Shown here: in pieces, positions 28,174-37,400 of the stretch
How positions within the stretch are numbered: the first letter of the stretch is position 1
Layout: each line of letters opens with the position of its first letter
Assembly: GCF_902497785.1 (NCBI RefSeq)
Contig: NZ_CABVHK010000002.1
Coordinates: 372,001-436,000, forward strand
Source of the DNA: Pseudomonas fluorescens
GTDB lineage: Bacteria; Pseudomonadota; Gammaproteobacteria; Pseudomonadales; Pseudomonadaceae
Reading direction: 5' to 3'
DNA: 64,000 bases
Notes under the pieces: generated by a model
The model's database searches: none
Seen by the model: only the letters and a program-made list of their open reading frames with translations
What the model was told of the DNA's origin: nothing
Made by a program: the position numbers and the translations under genes

Positions 28174-29576
28174 GCGGGCTGACCAATCGACGAATCCTGC
28201 TGATCGATGACACACCGTCCATACACGTGGATTTCCGCAAGATCCTCACGCCGGTTCCGGTGCAGAGCGTCGAACTGGATGAGATGGAAGCGACATTGTT
28301 CGGCAGTGCAGTGAAACCCTCCCGCGTCGTCTTCGAGCTGGATTCCGCGTATGGCGGGCAAGAGGGGCTGGGCAAACTCAAAAGCGCTTTGCAGGCAACG
28401 CGTCCTTACGCGTTGGCCTTCGTCGACATGCGCATGCCGGAAGGCTGGGACGGCGCGAAGACCATCGAACATTTATGGCTGGAGGACCCGCGCCTGCAAG
28501 TGGTGGTGTGCACCGCTTACTCCGATTATTCCTGGGACGAATTGCTCGACCGGTTACAGGCCCATGACCGGCTGCTGATCCTGAAAAAACCCTTCGACAA
28601 TATCGAAGTCCAGCAGATGGCCAACACCCTGCTGACCAAATGGGACATGACCGAACGGGCCTCTGTGCAGATGAGTCATCTGGAGCATCTGGTGGACCAA
28701 CGGACTACGCAATTCAGACAGGCCAGCGAGGCGTTGCAGCGGGAAATCGACGAACGCCGGCAGCTTGAATCGCAACTGGTGCAATCGGAAAAACTCGCGT
28801 CACTGGGACAACTGGCGGCTGGCGTGGCCCATGAAATCAACAACCCCATTGGCTTCATTTCCTCCAACCTCGGCACGCTCGAGGGTTACTTCAAGCAGTT
28901 GCAGGAAATGCTCGATGCCTATCGGGATGCGGAAGAAGCGATTGGCTCCAGTGAGCTGGTCGAGCGCTTGCAGCAGCTTCGTGAACGGGTCGAACTGGAA
29001 TTCCTGCGCGATGACATTCCGCTGCTGATCAAGGAGTCCAAGGACGGCATCAGCCGGGTCGGGCAGATCGTCAAAGACCTCAAGGATTTCTCGCGGGTGG
29101 ACTCCAGCCAGGAATGGCAGTGGGCGAATTTGCAACAGGGCATTGAATCGACGCTGAACATCGTGGCCAATGAACTGAAATACAAGGCCGATGTGGTTAA
29201 GGACTATCAGGCGCTGCCCGACATCGAATGCCTGCCCTCGCAAATCAACCAGGTGATCATGAACCTGATCGTCAACGCCTCCCAGGCGATCGGCCCGGAG
29301 CGTGGCACCTTGACCCTGCGCACCGGCGTTGAGGGGGAAACTGTGTGGATAGAAGTCGCCGACACCGGCACCGGCATCTCGCCGCAGAGTCTGCAGAAAA
29401 TTTTCGACCCGTTCTTTACCACCAAACCGGTGGGCCAGGGGACGGGGCTGGGTTTGTCGCTGTCTTATGGCATCGTGAAGAAACATCGGGGGGACATTTC
29501 GGTGGTGAGTGAAGTGGGGGTTGGCAGCACCTTTCGCATCGTGTTGCCGATACACCAGACAAAACCCGCCACCTGA
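28170..29576 (+). CDS. REC-histidine kinase, soluble
   Basis: A 468-aa protein with an N-terminal variant receiver (Asp86 in FVDMRMP, Lys in LKKPF) and a C-terminal kinase: H-box [11 protein letters not shown] with His221, N-box [11 protein letters not shown]1 DTGTGI and G2 GTGLGLSLS. It has no membrane helix, so it must receive its signal from a partner, most simply the membrane kinase encoded just upstream with a four-base overlap. It could pass phosphate on to the receivers of the two c-di-GMP proteins. It is the last gene of the unit; a REP palindrome follows. Confidence 0.88.
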   Translation: MSGLTNRRILLIDDTPSIHVDFRKILTPVPVQSVELDEMEATLFGSAVKPSRVVFELDSAYGGQEGLGKLKSALQATRPYALAFVDMRMPEGWDGAKTIEHLWLEDPRLQVVVCTAYSDYSWDELLDRLQAHDRLLILKKPFDNIEVQQMANTLLTKWDMTERASVQMSHLEHLVDQRTTQFRQASEALQREIDERRQLESQLVQSEKLASLGQLAAGVAHEINNPIGFISSNLGTLEGYFKQLQEMLDAYRDAEEAIGSSELVERLQQLRERVELEFLRDDIPLLIKESKDGISRVGQIVKDLKDFSRVDSSQEWQWANLQQGIESTLNIVANELKYKADVVKDYQALPDIECLPSQINQVIMNLIVNASQAIGPERGTLTLRTGVEGETVWIEVADTGTGISPQSLQKIFDPFFTTKPVGQGTGLGLSLSYGIVKKHRGDISVVSEVGVGSTFRIVLPIHQTKPAT

Positions 29577-29586
29577 ACACACCAGC

Positions 29587-29654
29587 GTAGGAGCTGCCGA
29601 AGGCTGCGATCTTTTGATCTTCTAAAAAGATCGCAGCCTTCGGCAGCTCCTACG
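29587..29654. repeat. REP pair, GATCGCAGCC family
   Basis: Nearly contiguous inverted arms (GTAGGAGCTGCCGAAGGCTG... and complement) with about 10 bp in the loop. It sits between convergent genes and could terminate both. Confidence 0.9.
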
Positions 29655-29668
29655 GGGTTTGGCGTCTC

Positions 29669-30994
29669 TCAGGTGGCTTCCTGAAAATCCATCTCCGGCG
29701 GCTGGCGACGGAATCCACCGGTCAGCAATGCCAGGTAGACCACGCCAATCGCCAGCCAGCTCAGGCCCAGATAAATCGCCAGATGATCGAGGCTGACCAT
29801 CAGCCACAAATCGGCCGCCAGGCCAATGAACGGGAATAACAGGAACAGCACGAATTCACGCAACCCTTTCTTCTCACCGCCAGTCCAGTAGTGAAAAATC
29901 ACCGACAAATTCACCAGACTGAACGCCAGGAACGCGCCAAAGTTGATGAACGAGGTCGAGGTGGTGACGTCCAGTTTCAGTGCCAGCAACGCGACGACGG
30001 CGCACAACAGAATGCTGTTGATCGGCGTTCCGAAGCGCTCGTGCAAGGTTCCGAAAAACGCTTTCGGCAACACACCGTCGCGACCCATGGCGTAGAGCAG
30101 CCGCGAACCACTGGCCTGAGCGGACAGCCCCGAGGCGAACTGACCGACAATCAAGCCGATCAGGAAGATCGACACAAACAGGTCGCCACCGATGTTGCGC
30201 GCTATTTCATAAGCTGCCGAGTCGACGCTGTCGAACTGCAACGACGGATGCGCGATCTGTACGAAGTACGACACGCCGACAAAGATCAGCCCGCCAATCA
30301 GGGTGATCAGCATGATCGCTCGCGGGATGGTGCGGCGCGGGTCGCGGGTTTCTTCGGTCAGGGTACTCACGGCGTCGAAACCGAGGAATGAATAACAGGC
30401 GATGGCGGCACCGCTCATGATCAGCGGCATCTGCATGTCACCGTTGAAGAACGGCTTGACCGACCACAACGGCGTGCTGGCATCGCCGCCGACGTAGTGA
30501 ACGCACAGCGCGACAAAGGCAATCAGCACCAGAAACTGCACCAGCATCAGCAAGGCGTTGATGCCGTTGGCCAGTTTCAGGCCGACGATATTGATTGCGC
30601 TGGTGATGCCGATGAACGCCAGCACCCAGATCCACTGCGGCACCGCGGGGAACGCAGAGTTGAGGTACGCCGCGCCGATCAGCCAGATGGCCATCGGCAG
30701 GAACAGGTAATCGAGCAACACCGCCCAACCGGCGATGAAGCCGAGTTTCGGGCTGATGGCCTTGCGCACATAACTGTACGCCGAGCCGGCAACGGGAAAT
30801 GCCGAGGCCATTCGGCCGTAACTCATGGCGGTGAAAAACATCGCCACCAATGCCGCAAGGTACGCGGCCGGCACCATGCCGGCGGTGGATTGGGCGAGGA
30901 TGCCGAACGTGCCGAGCACGATGATCGGTGTCATGTAGGCGATGCCAAACAGCACCACCGACCCTAATGACAGGGTGCGTTGCAAACGAGCCAT
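29669..30994 (-). CDS. APC-family amino acid/polyamine permease
   Basis: A 441-aa inner membrane protein with about twelve hydrophobic helices. The APC family N-terminus reads GSVVLFGIAYMTPIIVLGTFG and the conserved loop GFDAVSTLTEETRDP is present. The resemblance to PuuP-type putrescine importers is suggestive but not decisive. On the same strand, 164 bp upstream, lies a nitrilase-family amidase gene, and beyond it a divergent LuxR-type regulator. The three may form an uptake and hydrolysis unit for an amide or amine. Confidence 0.9.
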   Translation of the reverse strand: MARLQRTLSLGSVVLFGIAYMTPIIVLGTFGILAQSTAGMVPAAYLAALVAMFFTAMSYGRMASAFPVAGSAYSYVRKAISPKLGFIAGWAVLLDYLFLPMAIWLIGAAYLNSAFPAVPQWIWVLAFIGITSAINIVGLKLANGINALLMLVQFLVLIAFVALCVHYVGGDASTPLWSVKPFFNGDMQMPLIMSGAAIACYSFLGFDAVSTLTEETRDPRRTIPRAIMLITLIGGLIFVGVSYFVQIAHPSLQFDSVDSAAYEIARNIGGDLFVSIFLIGLIVGQFASGLSAQASGSRLLYAMGRDGVLPKAFFGTLHERFGTPINSILLCAVVALLALKLDVTTSTSFINFGAFLAFSLVNLSVIFHYWTGGEKKGLREFVLFLLFPFIGLAADLWLMVSLDHLAIYLGLSWLAIGVVYLALLTGGFRRQPPEMDFQEAT

Positions 30995-31086
30995 GAGCGA
31001 CTACTCCGAAATTTTATTGGATTTATGGCAGAGCTGGGTTCGGTGTTGCTTTTTTTCAGGTCAGTCAGGGAGTTGCGCAGCAGTGA

Positions 31087-31159
31087 AAAGATCGCAGCCT
31101 GCGGCAGCTCCTACGGCAATCGAGTTCGGCGCAGGAGCTGCCGATGGCTGCGATCTTTT
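31087..31159. repeat. REP pair, GATCGCAGCC family
   Basis: Inverted arms around GATCGCAGCC separated by about 17 bp, reaching the stop codon of the nitrilase-family gene. Confidence 0.85.
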
Positions 31160-31980
31160 CAGCGTTGGGGAATCAGCAGCTCGCGCAATCCACAGGCATG
31201 CTCAACCATCTCCCCAGGCAACTTCAGCCGCTGGTCATCCAGGTACCGATAATCCTGGCGCGCCGCCGTCAGCTGGTTCAGGTCCAGCTCGACCGCAAAC
31301 TGCCCCTCCTCCCGCCCGGCTTCGAACAGCAAGCTGCCAAGGGGATTCACCAACGCACTGCCACCAGCAAACAACAACCCACCGTCGCCCGCTTCCACCC
31401 GGTTGACCATCAGCGCAAACGCCTGGTTTTCCTGGGCGCGGGCCATGATGGCGGTGCGGTGCGTGGGGCCGTAAGGGTCCATGTTGCCGTTGGTCACCAG
31501 CAGCACTTCGGCACCCAGTTGCGCCAAGGCACGGGCGCTTTCGGGGAATTCAATGTCGTAGCAAATCAGCAGCCCGACCCGCACACCGTTCCACAGGCAC
31601 GTGGCGTAACGGTCGCCGGCCTCGACGACGCCGCGATCCGACGCCCACAGGTGCGTCTTGCGATATTTCAGCGCGATGCCTTCCGGAGTAATCAGCAGCG
31701 TGGTGTTGTAAAAACGACCGTTGTCGTTCTCGGCCATGCCGATCACCACTGCGATATTGCGCTCGCGCGCTGCAGTGACAATCGCAGTGACGGTCGGGCC
31801 GGTCAGCGGTTCAGAGACCTGAGCAACTGTCTCGGCCGACGGAAAGCCCATCAAGTGGCTTTCCGGAAACATGATCAGCTGGGTGTCGGCCGCGCAGGCA
31901 GCAATCGCCGCCACAGCGCGTTCGAGGTTGTAAGCCGTGTGGTTGTCACGGCCGGCCAATTGGGCGAGTTCGACCTTCAT
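31159..31980 (-). CDS. Nitrilase-superfamily carbon-nitrogen hydrolase
   Basis: A 273-aa amidase. The Glu-Lys-Cys triad is visible: Glu40 in MFPESHL, Lys108 in YRKTHLW and Cys140 in ICYDIEFPE. The second structural Glu region (REVL-like MARAQENQ) is also present. It would cleave an aliphatic amide in the cytosol. ATG 31980 has AGGA seven bases upstream. The gene is divergent from the LuxR-type regulator, 126 bp apart, and precedes the APC permease on the same strand. Confidence 0.9.
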   Translation of the reverse strand: MKVELAQLAGRDNHTAYNLERAVAAIAACAADTQLIMFPESHLMGFPSAETVAQVSEPLTGPTVTAIVTAARERNIAVVIGMAENDNGRFYNTTLLITPEGIALKYRKTHLWASDRGVVEAGDRYATCLWNGVRVGLLICYDIEFPESARALAQLGAEVLLVTNGNMDPYGPTHRTAIMARAQENQAFALMVNRVEAGDGGLLFAGGSALVNPLGSLLFEAGREEGQFAVELDLNQLTAARQDYRYLDDQRLKLPGEMVEHACGLRELLIPQR

Positions 31981-32106
31981 GGGTATTCCTTGTTGTGATG
32001 CCCGGGCCGCAGAAAGATTGCCCGGTCGGTGTCTGTGCGCCAGTATGCGCAGCAAGCAACCGGCCAGGGAATCACGCGGCCGGGGTAACCCGATAGGGGT
32101 AGAGCC

Positions 32107-32907
32107 ATGACACTCTCGTTAGACGACATCGCCTGGCACCGGTCGGTCGGGCAACTGATCGACGCGCTGGACAAGCCGAATTTCTGGACGCAACTCGTTC
32201 GTCTGCTGGATCAATACGTGACCTTCGACAGCTGGGTGGCGCTGCTTTTCAGCGCCGATCAGCACCCGCTAGTGTTCGCCGAATGCCCCGGCGCGGACGG
32301 CACTCCCGATCAATTGTTCCAGGATTATCTGCGCGGCTTGTACCTGCTCGACCCGTTCTACATCGCCTGTCGCGAGCAGTCGCGCACCGGGCTTTATCGC
32401 CTGTCGGAAGTGGCGCCGGAGCACTTCGAACTCACTGAGTACTATCAACGATACTTTCGTGTGAATGTGGTGGCCGATGAAATCCAGTTTAATTGCCAGC
32501 TCGAAGGCGACCGCACGCTGTGCCTGTCGCTGGGCAGCAAGCAGCGCTTCAGCGGTCAGCAGATTGCGCTGCTGTCGTTGATCCAGCCGTGGGTGGTTGG
32601 CTTGTTGCGCCAGCGCCTGCCCTACGAAATCAACGAAGTCGTGGCCCTCGCGCCGGCGCCGGTTCAAGGCGACTGGCGGGTGCAGCTGGAAGCATCGGTG
32701 CAACAACTCAAAGGCGCGCAATTGACCGCCCGGGAGCTGGACGTCGGGCGTTTGATGCTCAGCGGTTGCTCCAGCAAAGAAATCGCCCGCAAGCTGGAAA
32801 TCTCTGTCGAAACCGTGAAAGTCCATAAGAAACACATGTACAGCAAACTGGGGATCAAGTCCCAGTCCGAGCTGTTTTCAATTTTTCTCCAGGCGCAGAA
32901 TGCCTGA
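32107..32907 (+). CDS. LuxR-family transcriptional regulator
   Basis: A 266-aa regulator with a C-terminal LuxR helix-turn-helix (LTARELDVGRLMLSGCSSKE and a second helix ISVETVKVHKKHMYSKLGI, about 203-258). The N-terminal part has no receiver signature and no recognised autoinducer-binding motif, so it is an orphan type that may bind a small ligand. It is divergent from the nitrilase gene and probably controls it and the permease. Confidence 0.85.
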   Translation: MTLSLDDIAWHRSVGQLIDALDKPNFWTQLVRLLDQYVTFDSWVALLFSADQHPLVFAECPGADGTPDQLFQDYLRGLYLLDPFYIACREQSRTGLYRLSEVAPEHFELTEYYQRYFRVNVVADEIQFNCQLEGDRTLCLSLGSKQRFSGQQIALLSLIQPWVVGLLRQRLPYEINEVVALAPAPVQGDWRVQLEASVQQLKGAQLTARELDVGRLMLSGCSSKEIARKLEISVETVKVHKKHMYSKLGIKSQSELFSIFLQAQNA

Positions 32908-32914
32908 TTGAAAA

Positions 32915-33018
32915 CTGTAGGAGCGAGCTTGCTCGCGAAAAACGCCAAGGCACCGCGGGCATGTAGACAGCACGCGTTATCGTTGAAGACCATCGCGAGC
33001 AAGCTCGCTCCTACAGGT
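32915..33018. repeat. REP pair
   Basis: Inverted arms CTGTAGGAGCGAGCTTGCTC and complement. The spacer shares CCATCGCGAG and a TCGTTGA tract with the REP at 566-669. Confidence 0.9.
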
Positions 33019-33048
33019 CATAGATGAGTCCGAACCCAGGGAAACCGT

Positions 33049-34668
33049 ATGAGCCTGTCACTCCTGAGCCGCTACGCCTTCTTTGCCGCGTGCGTCATTT
33101 TCACCCTCGCCAGCCTGCCGTTTCTGCAGCACGACTGGCTCTGGCCAATCACCGCTGTCACCGGCGTGCTAAGCCTGATCGGCCTGTTCGACCTGCTGCA
33201 AAGCCCCCACGCAGTGCGGCGCAATTACCCGATCCTGGGCAACATCCGCTACCTGGTCGAGGGCATTCGTCCGGAAATCCGCCAGTACCTGCTCGAATCC
33301 GACAGCGACGCCCTGCCCTTCTCCCGTGCCCAGCGTTCGCTGGTCTACTCGCGCGCCAAAAACGAAAGTGCCGACAAACCTTTCGGCACCTTGATTGACG
33401 TCTACCAGTCGGGGTTCGAGTTCATCGGCCATTCGATGCGCCCGGCGCCGTTGAGCGATCCGAACAGTTTCCGCACCATCGTCGGCGGCCCGCAGTGCAC
33501 GCAACCGTACTCGGCATCGGTGTTCAACATCTCGGCCATGAGTTTCGGTTCCCTGAGTGCCAACGCGATTCGCGCATTGAACCAGGGCGCCAAACTCGGC
33601 AACTTCGCCCACGATACCGGCGAAGGCAGTATCAGCGCCTATCACCGGGAAAACGGCGGCGACCTGACCTGGGAACTCGGCAGCGGTTACTTCGGTTGCC
33701 GCACCGCTGACGGCCGCTTCGACCCGGAACGCTTCGCCGCACAAGCGCAGACGCCGCAAGTGCGGATGATCGAAATCAAGATGAGCCAGGGCGCCAAACC
33801 GGGCCACGGCGGGATTCTGCCCAAGCACAAAGTCACCAAGGAAATCGCCGAAACCCGCGGCATCATGATGGGTGAAGACTGCATCTCGCCATCGCGGCAC
33901 AGCGCGTTTTCCACGCCGATCGAACTGATGCATTTCATCCAGCAACTGCGTGAGTTGTCCGGCGGCAAACCGGTGGGTTTCAAGTTCTGCCTCGGCCATC
34001 CGTGGGAATTCATGGGCATCGCCAAGGCCATGCTCGAAACCGGCATTCTTCCAGACTTCATCGTCGTCGATGGCAAGGAAGGCGGCACGGGTGCGGCGCC
34101 GGTGGAATTCACCGACCACATCGGCGTACCGATGCGCGAAGGTCTGTTGTTCGTGCACAACACGCTGGTGGGCCTGAACCTGCGGGACAAAATCAAACTC
34201 GGCGCCAGCGGCAAGATCGTCAGCGCCTTCGACATTGCCAGTGTATTGGCCATCGGCGCCGACTGGGCCAACTCGGCGCGCGGCTTCATGTTCGCCATCG
34301 GCTGCATTCAGTCGCAGTCGTGCCACACCAACAAATGCCCGACCGGCGTGGCCACCCAGGACACCCTGCGCCAGCGCGCACTGGTGGTCCCGGACAAGGC
34401 TCAGCGCGTGTTCAACTTCCACCGCAACACCCTCAAGGCCCTCGCCGAAATGCTCGCCGCCGCCGGCCTCGATCATCCGTCGCAGTTGTCGGCCAAGCAC
34501 CTGGTGCGACGCATGTCGGCGACCGAGATCAAGCTGTTCTCGCAGCTGCATGTGTTCCTCAAGCCAGGGGAATTGTTGACCGGTGAAGTGAATGGCGAGT
34601 TCTACTCGCGCATGTGGCAGATGGCGCGGGCGGACAGCTTCGAGCCTAATGAGTTGGCTGTAGCCTGA
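33049..34668 (+). CDS. Membrane-anchored FMN-binding glutamate synthase-like protein
   Basis: A 539-aa protein with two N-terminal membrane helices (about 8-26 and 31-47) and a glutamate synthase central/FMN domain. The FMN region appears as IVVDGKEGGTGAAP, and the three-cysteine pattern C-x5-C-x4-C (CIQSQSCHTNKC) matches the 3Fe-4S site of GltB. It lacks the glutaminase domain, so it is not a complete glutamate synthase; it may pass electrons to an unknown acceptor at the membrane. ATG 33049 follows a weak ribosome site. It stands alone between a REP and a convergent glycosylation gene. Confidence 0.85.
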   Translation: MSLSLLSRYAFFAACVIFTLASLPFLQHDWLWPITAVTGVLSLIGLFDLLQSPHAVRRNYPILGNIRYLVEGIRPEIRQYLLESDSDALPFSRAQRSLVYSRAKNESADKPFGTLIDVYQSGFEFIGHSMRPAPLSDPNSFRTIVGGPQCTQPYSASVFNISAMSFGSLSANAIRALNQGAKLGNFAHDTGEGSISAYHRENGGDLTWELGSGYFGCRTADGRFDPERFAAQAQTPQVRMIEIKMSQGAKPGHGGILPKHKVTKEIAETRGIMMGEDCISPSRHSAFSTPIELMHFIQQLRELSGGKPVGFKFCLGHPWEFMGIAKAMLETGILPDFIVVDGKEGGTGAAPVEFTDHIGVPMREGLLFVHNTLVGLNLRDKIKLGASGKIVSAFDIASVLAIGADWANSARGFMFAIGCIQSQSCHTNKCPTGVATQDTLRQRALVVPDKAQRVFNFHRNTLKALAEMLAAAGLDHPSQLSAKHLVRRMSATEIKLFSQLHVFLKPGELLTGEVNGEFYSRMWQMARADSFEPNELAVA

Positions 34669-34683
34669 GCGTAAACAGGCGCT

Positions 34684-36192
34684 TCACCAGCGAAGCGCCT
34701 TGATCGGGGCCGGCTCTTTGATGACGATGAAACCGTAATTCCCCCGCAGATAAATCCGGTAGTACGGACGGTCCACCAGCGCCGGATACCCTTGATACCC
34801 CACTCGCGTCGCGTTGCGGCGCTCCTTCTCGGCCACCACGTTGGTGATGCCGACCTTCGGCAGGGTTTCGGCCAGCATGAAAAAATCGATGTTCAGCAGA
34901 TAGTGCAATACCGGCATCTGCTTGAACGACCCGGCCGCCCCCTGCAACCAGTGATCTGAATAGGTCACCGACAGGTAAATCCGTTTGGCCTCGCGCAGGG
35001 ATGGGTGGCTGGCGATATCGTGCTCAAGGCTCATCAGCGCGCTGGTGGCGAACGCCTTCTGCACCGTCAGCACCCGGCCGTAGGCGTACGACAGCGACAG
35101 CATTGCCAGCAATGGCACCGCCAGCAACAGCGGCAGCCGTTCATGAATTTGCGCCAGCGCCAGATGGCTCAAATAGAACAGCAGTACCAGCAGCACGGCG
35201 AACCCCATCAAGGTCCGCGCCCCCTCGTTGAAGTCGCGGAAAAACAGCGCAACGCCCGACACCAACAACGTCACCATCGGCAATGTCAGCAAACACAGCA
35301 GGCCAATCATCACCTTCTTCGGTCCACTGTCCTGACGCTCGAGGACCTTCAGCCCCACCCGTACAGCACCGGCAATCGCGCACAGCAAAAGCGCGGCGAA
35401 CACCCACGTGAATCCGCCGTGAAACAGCAGCACGACTTTTTCCAGCACCCGGCCGATATTGACCTGCAGTTGCAGCAGCGGCGCGGCAGCCCAGTTCAGC
35501 AACAACGCGCGATCCTGCGTCATGAACGCCACGGCGCTGACGCTGTACATCAACCACCCCATACTGACCTGCGCCAGTTTCCAGCCGATCAACCGCCACA
35601 GCTGCGGCCAGGCCAGTCGGCGATCGACGGCGCTGATCAGTTCCAGGCAACACAAGCCGAGAAACACATTGAGGCTGATCTGATAGAGCCCCAGCGCCAG
35701 CGCAATCAACAACGCCGGCACCAGCCATTGAAGCGCCCGAGAGGTGTGACGAAAGGTGATCGCATAGATCACCGCCACCAGGCTCAGGGCCATGGCGGGA
35801 CCGTCATATTGATAAGACAGGTTTTGCAGAAAAAACGGGTTGTACCAGAGTGGCAACGGCACCAGGCAACAGGCAATCGTCGGCTGTGGATAATAATGAA
35901 ACGTCAGCCCGGTCAATGCCGAGGCCATGGCCACGGAGGCGATCAACAGGGGTAATGGAAAGATGTTCGGCGCGGCATCACCGAACGTGAGCACGTTGTA
36001 AAACAGCTGGGTGAACAAACGCCCCTGCTCCGCCCAGGCCATGCCGGCTGACAGCGAACGCCAGTTGTCGTCAATGTACGGATAGTCCGCCAGCATCAGC
36101 GGCAACACATACACCAAGGTCGCACACAGAAAAAACAGCCAGACCTGGCGAGCGCCGAGCTCCTTGATGAGAAGGTCGCTGAAACGGCCCAC
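34684..36192 (-). CDS. GtrII-like multispanning glucosyltransferase
   Basis: A 502-aa inner membrane protein with about ten to eleven hydrophobic helices and early conserved-looking acidic residues (ADYPYIDDNWRS) that in the GtrII/GT-C class form the periplasmic active site. It probably moves a sugar from a lipid carrier to a surface glycan. The GTG start is one base after the stop of gtrB, so they are one unit. The C-terminal 100 residues look soluble. Target glycan unknown. Confidence 0.78.
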   Translation of the reverse strand: MGRFSDLLIKELGARQVWLFFLCATLVYVLPLMLADYPYIDDNWRSLSAGMAWAEQGRLFTQLFYNVLTFGDAAPNIFPLPLLIASVAMASALTGLTFHYYPQPTIACCLVPLPLWYNPFFLQNLSYQYDGPAMALSLVAVIYAITFRHTSRALQWLVPALLIALALGLYQISLNVFLGLCCLELISAVDRRLAWPQLWRLIGWKLAQVSMGWLMYSVSAVAFMTQDRALLLNWAAAPLLQLQVNIGRVLEKVVLLFHGGFTWVFAALLLCAIAGAVRVGLKVLERQDSGPKKVMIGLLCLLTLPMVTLLVSGVALFFRDFNEGARTLMGFAVLLVLLFYLSHLALAQIHERLPLLLAVPLLAMLSLSYAYGRVLTVQKAFATSALMSLEHDIASHPSLREAKRIYLSVTYSDHWLQGAAGSFKQMPVLHYLLNIDFFMLAETLPKVGITNVVAEKERRNATRVGYQGYPALVDRPYYRIYLRGNYGFIVIKEPAPIKALRW

Positions 36193-36193
36193 G

Positions 36194-37135
36194 CTAAAGC
36201 CCGAGCCGGTCTTTGCCGCCGACGATGTCTTTCACCACGTAGCGCGGCCGATGCTTGGCCTCGATGTAGATGCGGCCGACGTACTCGCCGAGGATGCCGA
36301 TGCCGATCAACTGCACGCCGCCGAGAAACAGAATGGCGGTCATCAACGACGGGTAACCGGGCACGCTGTTGCCGAAGAAAATCTTGTCCAGCACCATGTA
36401 CACCGCGTAAAGCACCGCGAAGATCGAAATGCCGCCGCCGACGTAGGTCCACAAACGCAACGGTACGGTGCTGAACGACGTCACGCCTTCGAGCGCCAGG
36501 TTCCACAGCTTCCAGCCATTGAACTTGCTGCTCCCGGCCACTCGCCCGGCCCGCTCGTATTCGACCACCACCGTATTGAACCCGGCCCAGGACAGCACGC
36601 CTTTCATGAACAACTGGTGTTCGGGCAACGCGCGGATCACGTTGACCACCTTGCGATCCATGAGGCGGAAATCACCGACGTTTTCTTCGATCCGGGTGTA
36701 AGCGATGCGGTTCAGCACGTGATAGAACAGCGCCGCGCTGTGGCGTTTCAGGTAACCATCGGCGGCGCGATTGCGGCGTTTGGCGAGCACCACGTCCGCG
36801 CCCTTTTGCCATTCGGCAATCAGCAGCGGAACAACGCTGATCGGGTCTTGCAGGTCGACATCCATGGGAATCACCGCATCGCCACTGGCGTACTCGAGGC
36901 CGGCGAACAGCGCCGGCTCCTTGCCGAAGTTTCGCGAAAAGTTGATCAACAGCACCTGTTCGTCGATTTGCGCCAGCGCCTTGATCTCTTCGGCGGTCCG
37001 ATCGGAGCTGCCATCATTGACGAACACCATTTCGACCTCGCTGCCGGCCAGGGTCAACTCGCGCCTCACCGCCTGGTAAAACAGGCCGACGGCTTGCTCT
37101 TCGTTGTAGACCGGAACGATCAGCGAAACTTTCAC
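36194..37135 (-). CDS. gtrB: GtrB-like bactoprenol glycosyltransferase
   Basis: A 313-aa GT2 enzyme of the GtrB/DPM1 group that loads a sugar on undecaprenyl phosphate. The GT-A domain has VPVYNEE at the start, NDGSSDRT and the metal site DVDLQDP; two C-terminal membrane helices follow (about 230-252 and 265-290). GTG 37135 is chosen for its GGGAG eight bases upstream and the family start [12 protein letters not shown]; the frame is open upstream. It pairs with the GtrII-like gene; no gtrA flippase gene is next to them. Confidence 0.9.
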   Translation of the reverse strand: MKVSLIVPVYNEEQAVGLFYQAVRRELTLAGSEVEMVFVNDGSSDRTAEEIKALAQIDEQVLLINFSRNFGKEPALFAGLEYASGDAVIPMDVDLQDPISVVPLLIAEWQKGADVVLAKRRNRAADGYLKRHSAALFYHVLNRIAYTRIEENVGDFRLMDRKVVNVIRALPEHQLFMKGVLSWAGFNTVVVEYERAGRVAGSSKFNGWKLWNLALEGVTSFSTVPLRLWTYVGGGISIFAVLYAVYMVLDKIFFGNSVPGYPSLMTAILFLGGVQLIGIGILGEYVGRIYIEAKHRPRYVVKDIVGGKDRLGL

Positions 37136-37400
37136 GTTGCACGCTCCCGCACACAATGCCGTGTACTGATTCGACAGAGGCCATTCGCCGTCGTTCTCGG
37201 GCGCCATCGGCCGGCCGGACCGGCGGGAAGTGGCGTACAGGCAGCTTAGGTCAAGGTGCGCATTTGAGACATCCAGTAATATCGGGGTTTTGCAATTACC
37301 GGCGAATCACGCCACCCTGCGCGCCGCTGACAGGCGCCGCGCAACCTTTGACGCGTCTAGCCACTCCTTTATTCAACAACCCGTTCACGAGCCCGCTGTC

